NCBI GenBank assembly: GCA_030789695.1
Contig: CM061132.1
Span: 31,458,418 to 31,522,417, forward strand
Length of the DNA: 64,000 bases
Direction of reading: 5' to 3'
Origin: Scilla litardierei
Taxonomy: Eukaryota > Streptophyta > Magnoliopsida > Asparagales > Asparagaceae
The translations under genes and the position numbers were made by a program. Shown here in pieces: positions 35,065-45,049 of the stretch. The number at the start of each line of letters is the position of its first letter. Within the stretch, counting starts at the first letter, position 1. The notes under the pieces were generated by a model, which had not been told where the DNA came from, did not search any database, and saw only the letters and a program-made list of their open reading frames with translations.

Positions 35065-38041
35065 ATGGATTCGAATAAAGGTGAATTTTACGATGTTATA
35101 CTATGAATTTTTTGTTAGATCTGACATGCGTCAGCTGTATACGTTGTTATGCATGCATAAACGTTAGAATACATGATTAACTTTCCTGCATGTATACTAG
35201 TTCCAATTAATTATGGGGGAGAGTGGAAAAAAGGTAGTGATGGTTGTTGGACCTATGATGCATTGTTTACAAGGTATGTAAGAGTTAGAGGGTCGACAAC
35301 ATACCCGGAACTAATTGATAAGATCTGTGCTGAAACTGGGATTAGTAAGGATGATAGCATAATTGATGTGAAGGCATGGATTAGTTACCCGGTGAATACC
35401 GTGATGCCGCCCTTTATAATGCTGATGAATTCAGATATTTCAACATTCATTGAGCTCATTGCCAAGAGAGATTACAATGTTCCTTTATGTATCAGTACAT
35501 CGCCAGAACCAAAGGTTGTGATAGCCCCTAGTCCGCCAGTTGTGGTAGAAAAAATAAAGGTGAAGGCCGTCGCGGACCAACCAGTAAGCAAGAGCGTGAA
35601 CAAGCCCGAAACAGTCCCATTTGGTATCCAAGACAACAATGATGGTTGTTCTCCTATCGGTCTGGAGGACATTAAACTGACCAATCCAATAGATAATTTT
35701 GGTGGTAATGATGAAGCGTATTCGATGCACGAAGATGAAGTCGAAGAAGAAGTTAGTTGTAATGACGAATTTGACAACGATGACCCCTTCAATGATGTTT
35801 GTGATGATGATTCGTATGAACGACAGGATCCATTTGCGTGTGTATGTGATGGTATGTTTGATCCATATTTTGGTGTGTTTGTGGAATCACACCTGGCCGT
35901 ACATCCAGTAGAGGGTGATCACGCAACAGAAAATATAGACAATTATGATGATGGCCATACAAACAAGCATGCAGATTCACATCCTCTCCCCATAGTCCCA
36001 ACTGAGCCTGTTTTTACAGGTATGCTGTAGTAAATTGGCTAATACTATGTTATATTGGTGTATACTGTAGTAAAGTAGATAATTGTGCAGGTAATCACAA
36101 TCATACCATCACTTGTGGTAACGATGGACCTTCTGAAGCACATTTGACCAATGTGAACGTTCATGTGATGAAGGATTTCAGTGTTGGTGAACTTGTCAGA
36201 AGCAAGGTTGAACTGTTGCTCCGACTGCGTATTATAACCGTGAAGGCGAATCGCGAGTTTCGCATTACACATTCTGACCGCATGCGGCTTATTGCTACCT
36301 GTGTTGACAAGTCTTGCACGTGGAGGCTTAGGGGGGTCATTGTCAAAGAAGCATGGCGCATGGATCATTCGGTCATATGTGAAGGGTCACAGTTGTTCCA
36401 TTGATGCAAGGTTTAAGCGTTATCGTGGAAGTGCAACAAGCGAAGTTATTGCGCAAATGGTTAAAGATGATAATAATGATCCGTGGGATATCGTGAAAAT
36501 GTTAGAAAAGGTGTATGGTATAAAAATAAGTTACTGGAAAGCTTGGAAAGCCAAGGAGATTGCTACACAAATGGTACGTGGCAGTCCAGAAGCATCTTTT
36601 ATGATACTCCCATCTTACTTGTGGTTGTTGGAGCATGCAAATCCCGGAACGTATTCGGCATATCAGTTAGACATGAACAATTGTTTTGTGCAATGTTTCT
36701 TGGCATTTGGGCCCTCAATTGTGGGTTTTGAATCTTGCATCCGACCCGTTATAGCTGTAGATGCATGCTTCTTGAAGGGACGTTACAGAGGCAAATTATT
36801 CATTGCTACTTGTATGGACGGAAACAACCAAATTTATCCATTAGCATTTGGCGTCGCAGCAACGGAAAACGATGCATCGTGGGCATGGTTCTTTCAGCAA
36901 CTTCGCCATGTTATTGGGGCCCGACAAGATTTAGTTTTTATTTCTGACCGTCATCCTTTAATTGAGAAATGTTGCATGGAGCAATTTCCTGAAGCAGTGT
37001 ATGGAATTTGCATGTTCCATCTGGGGTTGAACATGAATGCAAAGTACAAGGTGAAGGCGAAGGAATTCTTGTACAGTGTGGCTAAGGCTTATACAGAGAT
37101 AGATTTCGAAGAGAAGTTGCAGCATGTGCGGTCAACAAAGAGGCAAGTATACGACTATCTTATGGATGCCGATCCAAAAAAATGGGCTCGGTGTTTTTTT
37201 CCTGCCAGGCGATACAGTATCATGACGACCAATATTGCCGAGTCAATGAATGCTCTCTTGAAGGTTGCTAGGGAATTTCCTATTATCACTTTGTTGGAAA
37301 CTATTAGAACCAAGTTACAGGCTTGGTTCCATGATCGCCTACGACTCGCCAACAAATGCACTAGCATACTCACTCCTTATGCTGAGAGAAAGATGGGTAA
37401 GCGAGATGATAAGTCACGCCACTTCATGGTACATCCAATTGATGAATTCAGGTTTTACATTCTTGATGGTCAACGTGATGCAACAGTTGATTTAAATTTG
37501 CGCAATTGCACATGCTATAAATTCCAGCTAAACCAGTTGCCATGCGCACATGCAATCAGGGCTTCCAGGACGCGTAATATATCTTCTTATACCCTTTGTT
37601 CAAGGTAAAATTCGTTATACGTAGGTATACGTTTGTATAATTTCCGTGTATCAGCGTTCAAAAGCTTATAATAGTGTCTAATGGCGTAGAGTAGTGCATA
37701 CTGGTATATATTAGTTTTTACTGGAGTGTTACAATATGATTTTTATCTTATGCAGGTTTTACACAATTGAATGTTTAAGGCTGGCATACGCCCTACCATT
37801 GAATCCAGTTCCGCATCGAAGTGAGTGGTATCGAGTCATACCACAAAGTGTCCAAGATGTGGTTGTACGTCCGCCAGTTGTTTCGAACATAAAAGGAAGG
37901 AGAAAGAAGAAAAGGATGCCGTCACAAGGAGAGGAAACCCATGGAAATCTCCCAGGAAGGAGGTGTGGACGATGCAGAGAGCTGGGCCATAATAGGCAAA
38001 CATGTAAGGGGAAGGAGTATGTACCAACTCAACCAATATGA
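35065..38041 (+). pseudogene. MuDR-family transposase (MULE domain, SWIM and CCHC zinc fingers), frameshifted
   Basis: Exons 35065-35080, 35201-36019, 36091-37604 and 37756-38041 join with GT/AG introns to about 878 codons. In order: an N-terminal module, an acidic Asp/Glu-rich linker, the Mutator DNA-binding domain (CVDKSCTWRLR), the MULE DDE core with Asp codons at 36760 (AVDACFLKG) and 36946 (ISDRHPL) and a candidate Glu at 37240 (NIAESMNAL), a SWIM finger (CTC...PCAH, about 37507-37560) and a C-terminal CCHC knuckle (CGRCRELGHNRQTC). It would cut and paste the element at its TIRs. A single-base length change in the G6 run 36331-36336 moves the DNA-binding domain out of frame with the core, so this copy cannot make full-length protein unless frame is shifted. 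Confidence 0.9.
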
Positions 38042-38149
38042 TGGTGCATCAAAATTTTATGTTTAGCCCTTCATCAAATTGTAATAATTTGCAACAATGT
38101 AAGTGGAAGGTTTAACTAATAATTTGTAGCATTAATAAAGTCAGATTGC

Positions 38150-38978
38150 AGCTAAAACATGTCCATTGTGATGCTTGTAACATGAATATATACTCCGAAA
38201 GCTTGTATGTTCAGCAACTGGCGAAGTGCGTCAATAGGCGTTGAAATACGTTGGTAAACGCTTGTTTACGTGACAAATAGAGGCGCAAAGCAGCGCAAAG
38301 CAGCGCAAATTGGTGTATATCATTTAATTTGAAGGTATAGTGAGTGAAGGAGTAAGTAATCATTCTTAGAATGAATAATGTCAGATTTCACCTTAAACAG
38401 GTCCATTGAAACTAATCACGTGTACCCAAAAATGTCAGTCCTTCTGAAAAGACATCCCAAAAATGTACATTGTGATGAGTGGAACGTGCCTAAATACTCC
38501 GTAAACTTGCACGTTAAGGAACGGGCGAAGTGCATCAATAGGCGTTGAAATACGATGTAATACGGTGGTAAACGCTTGTTTACGTAACAATTAGAAGCGC
38601 AAAGCAGCGCAAAGCAGCGCATCTCAGCGCAAATTGGTGTATATCATTAAATTTGAAGGTATAATGGTTGAAAGAGTAAGTAATCATTCTTAGAATGAAT
38701 AATGTCAGATTTCACCTTAAACAGGTCCATTGAAACTAATCACGTGTACCCAAAAATGTCAGTCCTTCTGAAAAGACATCCCAAAAATGTACATTATGAT
38801 GAGTGGAACGTGCCTAAATACTCCGTAAACTTGCACGTTAAGGAGCGGGCGAAGTGCATCAATAGGCGTTGAAATACGATGTAATACGGTGGTAAACGCT
38901 TGTTTACGTAACAATTAGAAGCGCAAAGCAGCGCAAAGCAGCGCATCTCAGCGCAAATTGGTGTATATCATTAAATTT
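38150..38978. repeat. 324-bp tandem repeats containing a decayed peptidase exon fragment
   Basis: Two nearly identical 324-bp units (38331-38654 and 38655-38978) follow a partial unit (about 38150-38330). Each holds a minus-strand segment resembling the start of the Ulp1 exon at 39720-39860 (compare FQRLL...CTFLGCLFRR with FQRIL...CTCLGGLYSR), plus AGCGCAAAGC arrays. The fragments contain stops and are not functional exons. Confidence 0.75.
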
Positions 38979-39920
38979 GAAGGTATAATAGTACAAACAA
39001 TATAATTAACCACACAAGTACATTGATTAAAATTTAAACTAATCGCTTGTTCCATGGAAAGAGAGATTTGATTTGAGATACACATCCATAACCAAAAGTA
39101 ATGTGTCAATTTTCTATACATAATATGCATATCATATACAAATCAAGCGTTGATATCCTTCTCACCATATACAAATGTCCCGGCAGTGGTTTTGGACCAC
39201 TTTACCATATCCACCGCTAGTTGCCTCTTGTAATCAATAAAGTGCGAAGTCGATAATCCATGGAGGTCAGTATTCATTGCCAAGCACTGAACAAATTTAA
39301 TGGCATAAACCCCACAGTCCCAACTGTTTGGCTGCTATGGAACATCAACAATTGTCAGAACAAATGGGATGTTAGGGTCCATTTTGGATTCAGCGCTTGC
39401 AAAACTCTCGTTGTAAAGGGACGGTGCGATTGCGGCATGCATACTAAAGATCTCGCGGCGTTCTTCCTTGTACGCACTCGACATGGAGTCATACACTTTG
39501 ACTTCTTTCTTACCAAAGTCATATGCATATGCAGCCCAGTGCGACCCCGCAATGTTTTCGATCCCATAGACGTGGTCACAATTGACCCATGCCTTACACT
39601 CCCAATTTTCATTCATACCTAAAACAAACATTACCAAATCAAGGTCCATGGCACCCCATGACACCTCAGCTCCATCCATCTTCTTCTCGGCATTCATCAG
39701 CCGGTTTTCCAAAAACAACTTGTACCCATACTTTACGGACCTGCTGTAAAGACCTCCCAAACATGTCCATTTTGATGATGGGAACATATCCGGATGCTCC
39801 TCAACTTGCATGTTAAGTAACTGGAGATGTGCATCAATATGCTGTAAAATGCGTTGGAATACATTAATAAACAATGGTTTAATTGACGCATAATAAGTAT
39901 GTGGTTTGCAAAAAGATGTG

Positions 39921-40500
39921 TTGCGTTAACATACACTACTATACACTATTATATGTTAATATACACTAGTATACGTCGCCATACACCGGTGTATGATGGT
40001 GTATTTGGGCGTATACTAGCGTATTTAGGCGCATATCATTGTATATAATTAAAAAAGCTAAGAATATTGCAAGAATTCATCAAGAACAATGAAATAAATA
40101 ATATGAGGTATGAATAAAGATGTGTTGCGTTAACATACACTACTATACACTATTATACGTTAATATACACTAGTATACGTCGCCATACACCGGTGTATGA
40201 TGGTGTATTTGGGCGTATACTAGCGTATTTAGGCGCATATCATAGTATATAATTAAAAAAGCTAAGAATATTGCAAGAATTCATCAAGAACAATGAAATA
40301 AATAATATGAGGTTTGCAAAAAGATGTGTTGCGTTAACATACACTACTATACACTATTATACGTTAATATACACTAGTATACGTCGCCATACACCGGTGT
40401 ATGATGGTGTATTTAGGCGTATACTAGCATATTTAGGCGCATATCATTGTATATAATTAAAAAAGCTAAGAATATTGCAAGAATTCATCAAGAACAATGA
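39921..40500. repeat. 204-bp tandem repeats with 10-bp phased ATAC/GTAT units
   Basis: Three copies starting TTGCGTTAAC at 39921, 40125 and 40329 (period 204). Each contains a run such as 39931-40050, in which twelve successive 10-bp units begin ATAC, ATAT, GTAT or GCAT, centred on the palindrome ATACACCGGTGTAT. They lie in the intron between peptidase exons 2 and 3. Confidence 0.9.
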
Positions 40501-41489
40501 AATAAAGTAATAATATTAGTACATACCTCACTACTAAGCCAACCTCTTGCAGAAATGAGCACTTCCAAGTTCTTGCAAGAGATGGAATCCAATGTCTTCA
40601 CCCTAGGCACTAGTCCAGCTACTTCGGCCCTTGATAGATTCTTAGACATCCATGATCTTAACAACTCAAACCTCGAACTATCGTACGAGAAATCCGTTGT
40701 AGTAGGGGTGGATAGGGGTAAATCAATAAGATTTTCTTTTTCAGCTTGGTCTTCTTTTTCGGCATAGCATATCAGCGCTTGATTCTTCTTCTCAGCTTCT
40801 TTATCATCACCCTTCTTCTTCCTTGGTTTTTTTTGGCCTTCATGTTTCTGGTATGGGCTAATAACCGCAGCTGCAGGCCTCTTCGTCCTCATAGGTTGTC
40901 CAGCTATGTTAATTTGACTCTTGTGTTCCTCGACCGCAGCGCTAACTTCAGCAGAGATAGCCCTAGACACAGCAGGCATGTCAAAACCAGCCTCGTCAAT
41001 ATCCGCCGCACCATCAAAACACTTTTCATCGTCATTGATTTCGATCGCTGTAGGGGGTTCATTTGTTGGAGGTGGGAGGTTAAGTTCAGCCCTCAGTTGC
41101 CTCTCCATTTTGAAAATAGCCATGGCTATCTGATAGGAAAAAATGTCCTTCACTCGCTTCGCAACATTTATCTCAACCCTCTTGACATCCAACCTATCCT
41201 TCTCCAAAGAGGCCACCCTCCCCTCCAACACTGTTATCCGATCTTCCATCTTCTTGTTGCTCTCGTCCATCTTCTTTTCTAGATTCTTCAGAGCCAAAGT
41301 CAAGTTTAGAAGCCCGGGAACCTTCTCTTCATCATCTCCACCAGGAGGCATTGAATATCATAGAAAAGAGGGTCTGTAATCAAGGAAAGTTCGGACTCCA
41401 TTATAGTAATCAATTTCCAATTCTGCGGCTTCTGGTGTTAATCGCATGAAAGGTAACTGCAAGAACAATAAAAAAATAAGTTTATGGTG

Positions 41490-42245
41490 TGGAAAAAGCG
41501 AACATACACCAATATACATCAGTATACGCTAATATACACTAGTATACGTTGCCGTACACTGGTGTATATTGGCGTATTTGGGCGTATACTAGTGTATTTG
41601 AGTGCATACAATGTCATATCATTTTATATAATGAAAAAATAACTATGTGGTATGTAAAAAGCTGTGTTACGTTAACATACACCAATATACATCAGTATAC
41701 GCTAATATACACTAGTATACGGCGGCGCACACAGGTGTATATTGACGTATTTGGGAGTTTACTAGTGTATTTGAGTGCATACAGTGTCATATCATTTTAT
41801 ATAATGAAAAAACAAAAGGATATTGCAAGATAACTGCAATTACAATGAAAAAATAACTATGTGGTATGTAAAAAGCTGTGTTACGTTCACATACACCTAT
41901 ATACATCAGTATACGCTAATATACTCTAGTATACGGCGGCGCACACAGGTGTATATTTGCGTATTTGGGCGTATACTAGTGTATTTGAGTGCATACAGTG
42001 TCATATCATTTTATATAATGAAAAAACAAAAGGATATTGCAAGATAACTGCAATTACAATGAAAAAATAACTGTGGTATGGAAAAAGCTGTGTTACGTTC
42101 ACATACACCAATATACATCAGTATACGCTAATATACACTAGTATACTGCGACGCACACTGGTGTATATTGGCGTATTTGGGCGTATACTAGTGTATTTGA
42201 GTGCATACAGTGTCATATCATTTTACATAATGAATAAACAAAAGG
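41490..42245. repeat. Second phased array, four copies of 173-214 bp
   Basis: Copies anchor at ACATACACC near 41502, 41675, 41889 and 42101. Units such as AGTATACGCT, AATATACACT, GGTGTATATT and GGCGTATTTG repeat every 10 bp. They lie in the intron between peptidase exons 1 and 2. Confidence 0.88.
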
Positions 42246-43129
42246 ATATTGAAAGATAAGTCCATTCTTACATCTTCAACGTCAAATATAGTCTGCCTAG
42301 CTAGGGAATAGCCACCTGGCAACGCGTTTGACGTATCCCATCGAAAGATCCTTGGAAGAGGGTTCCCAGGCACCCTCCTAGCCAAGGCAGCAGCGAAATC
42401 TGGCAAAAGACACTCTAGAACCCATGCTTGAATAGCAAATGGGAACGTCCCAACCTTCAGATGTGCCACACCAGATTTCTTAACCCTGATCAACATGTGT
42501 GCCCACTCCTTCACCAATTCTTCATACACCATTCTTCCCCATGGGTATGAATTGAACAGCTCCGGATCATCTGCCAAACATATGGCCCTTGGATGCACAA
42601 TATTCCCAGCGTCTTTCACGAAGATCATGCCGTGGATGATGTAAAGCACAGCAAGCTTGCGAATTTCTACGCTGCCAGGATTTTGAAGGGCCTCGGTACC
42701 GAGCTTGGCCATCACATCTGAAAATCGAAGGGTAGCGGTGTCAAGGAAAGCCCGGAACGGTGTCTCTGCTTCCTCGTCACAATTCGAGAACTCCCCGAAT
42801 GGCAAGCCAGTCACAAGCGCAAATTCCACATGCCCAAATGTATGCCAATGCCAGGCTATGTTAAACTTTAATGCGCGTTTATTTGGGCTGGTACTACTTT
42901 CAACCTCCCCTCTACATAATAACCAATGCAAAGTAGGACTTTGTATCGGGAATTTCTCAAGCTTAGACAAGTACCATATGAAATTGTACTCCTTCAACAT
43001 TTTCTGGTAGGCATCTTCGCCCAAGTATGCCCTAGCCTCTCGTATGCATTCCACGGAAGCCCGATTATTAACTTTGATTTTACCCATCTACATAACGCAA
43101 AACATATCAGGATATTAGATAATTAAGTT

Positions 43130-43975
43130 TGCGTATAACAGTGTAAGCGTATAACATCGTATTTTACAAAGCAAAATACAAAAACATGCTGCTCAACACA
43201 TAAAAGTGATTCCTAGTTAGGTATGTAGCATAAATTAACTGATAAACACTGATTTACGCTGATATACACCAATTTGCGCTGAGTTGCGCTGCTATGCGCT
43301 TCAATTTTTAACGTATACCAGCGTATTTTACCGCATATTGATGCAAATGTCCAATTAAGCAACTTTCTGGTATGCACAACTCCAAGTAAGCGTACAACAC
43401 AAATAAGACAACATATTTTCCAATTAAATCAGTGTTTTACAACGTATAACATTGTATTTTACAAAGAATAATACCAAAACATGCTGCTCCTGGAATAAAA
43501 GTGCTTCCTAGTTAGGTACGTATCATTATCCCATCAAATTAACTGATAAGCACTGATTTACGCTGATATACACCAATTTGCGCTGAGATGCGCTGAGATG
43601 CGCTTCAATTTTTAACGTAAACCAGCGTATGTTACCGCATATTGATGCAAATGTCCAATTAAGCAACTTTCTAGTATGCACAACTCCAAGTAAGCATACA
43701 ACACAAATAAGTCAACTTATTTTCCTAATAAATCAGTGTTACATCGTATAACATCGTATTTCCCCAAAAAAGTACAAAAACATGCTGCTCCTCGAATAAA
43801 AGTGCTTCCTATTTAGGTATGTAGCATAAATTAACTGATTTGCGCTTACATACACCAATTTGCGCTGATATGCGCTGATATGCGCTTCTATTTGTAACGT
43901 AAACCAACGTTTACTAACGTTTTCCAACGTATTTTACCGCATATTGATGCACATCTTCAAACAAACTTATTTTGC
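43130..43975. repeat. Right subterminal repeats (three copies) in the peptidase leader intron
   Basis: Three blocks of about 300 bp (anchors ATAACATCGTATTT near 43151, 43448 and 43749) contain CACCAATTTGCGCTGA, TGCGCTTC and ACCGCATATTGATGCA. They are the inverted counterparts of 34385-34995. Confidence 0.82.
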
Positions 43976-44119
43976 TTAACATGCAAGTTGAGTAGTGTGA
44001 TAACTTAACATCTTCGTATTCTTCTCAAATTGTATTCTTCCCAAAACCCTAAATTAATTCCCCAAAAAAACTTTTACAAAATCGCAAAAAAAATTCCATA
44101 ATGCGAAGCTAAATATGCG

Positions 44120-44519
44120 AAATCACTTACCTGGTTCAACAAAAAGTAGCTTGATTACGGCGGTGCTGTGATTTCTGCGTCGTCTTCGCTTTGCGAGGGC
44201 TAAGCCGTATGAGTTGGCGACGCGGCGACGGCTTTGATGGTTCGTTATTTGGGAGCGTTGTAGTTGCGTGAGCTGCGGATCAGGACGGGATCGCCGGAGG
44301 GATGGTCGGAGAGGAGGAAGAATGGCGATTTTGGGCGGCAAATTGGAGGAGTGCAAACGACGGTGAAAATGAGTTTTTCGAAGGGATTTTACTTTTTTAC
44401 TTTTTGGTCAGGGGTATTTCCGTCACTATTTCCGTTAGGGTGTTATTTTAGCAAAGTTTTTAAACTTGATGGTATAAATTAATACCCCCGTTGACCGGTG
44501 TTATTTAACCTATTTTCTC
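44120..44519 (-). repeat. Right TIR of the MULE
   Basis: Inverted copy of the left TIR. On the minus strand it probably supplies the promoter and first leader exon of the peptidase gene (donor after 44131). Its outer end lies next to the target duplication and 62 bp from the ferredoxin-like start codon. Confidence 0.82.
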
Positions 44520-44529
44520 CCATCTCTTC
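44520..44529. repeat. MULE target site duplication (right)
   Basis: CCATCTCTTC, identical to 33888-33897. It marks the pre-insertion site upstream of the ferredoxin-like gene. Confidence 0.88.
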
Positions 44530-44581
44530 GCTTGCCCTGGCACTTGAAAATCAGGAATCAATCCACCAAATTCCACTTCCC

Positions 44582-45049
44582 ATGGCGATCTCCACCGCGG
44601 CCCTCCGCCGTCTCCCCCGCCTCTCACCGTTTCTGACCCGCACATCCTCCACCGCCGCCGGCGCTCCCTCCTCCGGCGCCTCCGCCAAGGTATCTGACCG
44701 CGTCGTCCACCTATTCGCCATCGACCTCGACGGCAACAAGCGTCCCATCATCGGCCTCTCCGGCCACACCCTCCTCAAAGCACTCACCAACTCTGACCTC
44801 ATCGACCCCGCCTCCCACCGCCTTGAGGATATCGACGCCTGCTCCGGCGAGTGCGAGGTCCACATCGCCCAGGAGTGGCTGAACAAGCTTCCGCCGCCCT
44901 CGTACGACGAGAAGTACGTGCTGACGAGGAGCTCCAGGAACCGGATCTTGAACAAGCACTCCAGGCTTGGGTGCCAGGTTGTGCTCGACAAGGAGCTAGA
45001 GGGGATGGTCGTCGCGATCCCCGAACCGAAGCCGTGGGATATCCCGTAA
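44582..45049 (+). CDS. Mitochondrial ferredoxin-like protein, probable complex I bridge ferredoxin (C1-FDX-like)
   Basis: A single-exon gene of 155 codons starting at the Kozak-like CCCATGGCG. Residues 1-35 are rich in Ala, Arg and Ser without acidic residues, a typical mitochondrial presequence. Residues 38-145 have the adrenodoxin-like 2Fe-2S ferredoxin fold pattern (VVHLFAIDLDGN, GLSGHTLLKAL, EVHIAQEWL). Only three Cys remain (87, 91, 131), in CSGEC and RLGCQVV; the first ligand of the usual four-Cys set is absent. Plant complex I contains such a divergent ferredoxin-like subunit between its gamma-carbonic-anhydrase domain and peripheral arm (Arabidopsis AT3G07480, to my knowledge). GC-rich codon use contrasts with the surrounding transposons. 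A MULE ends 62 bp upstream. An ordinary mitochondrial ferredoxin is less likely given the Cys pattern. Confidence 0.85.
   Translation: MAISTAALRRLPRLSPFLTRTSSTAAGAPSSGASAKVSDRVVHLFAIDLDGNKRPIIGLSGHTLLKALTNSDLIDPASHRLEDIDACSGECEVHIAQEWLNKLPPPSYDEKYVLTRSSRNRILNKHSRLGCQVVLDKELEGMVVAIPEPKPWDIP

Larger units (their letters stand above)
39143..43087 (-). pseudogene. Kaonashi-type DUF1985 / Ulp1-like C48 cysteine peptidase gene
   Basis: Minus-strand exons 43087-42272, 41456-40527 and 39820-39143 have consistent splice sites and phase. Exon 1 (start ATG 43087) encodes a DUF1985 domain (FNIAWHWHTFGHVEFALVTG). Exon 2 encodes a coiled coil (LEKKMDESNKKMEDRITVLE), a Lys-rich basic region and a Ser-rich helix. 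Exon 3 is the Ulp1-like peptidase, with catalytic His in GSHWAAYAYDF, Asp in VKVYDSM and Cys in NSWDCGVYA. ULP peptidases process or remove SUMO-like modifiers; the role in MULEs is unknown. A TAG at 39337-39335 interrupts exon 3 between the Asp and Cys, and a TGA at 41360-41358 lies in frame early in exon 2 unless a different splice is used. Probably inactive as it stands. Confidence 0.8.
33898..44519. mobile_element. 10.6-kb Kaonashi-like Mutator element (MULE) with transposase and Ulp1-type peptidase genes
   Basis: The ends GAGAAAATTGG and CCTATTTTCTC begin long TIRs (33898 to about 34320 and about 44120-44519). They are flanked by a perfect 10-bp target duplication CCATCTCTTC (33888-33897, 44520-44529). 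A MuDR-type transposase gene runs on plus, and a DUF1985/Ulp1 C48 peptidase gene on minus; MULEs carrying ULP-like genes are known as Kaonashi. Each gene starts in a TIR with a matching leader donor (AG|GTAAGTGATT at 34310 and 44130), so the TIRs probably hold the two promoters. The rest is dominated by 10-bp-phased repeat arrays. One frameshift in transposase and a stop in the peptidase suggest this copy no longer acts autonomously. Confidence 0.9.

Noticed and set aside
39260..39816. Plus-strand open frames at 39260-39816
   Set aside because: They are opposite-strand shadows of the Ulp1 peptidase exon.
44498..44581. Upstream in-frame extension of the ferredoxin-like frame
   Set aside because: It begins at a GTG inside the MULE TIR; ATG at 44582 gives a good presequence and context.
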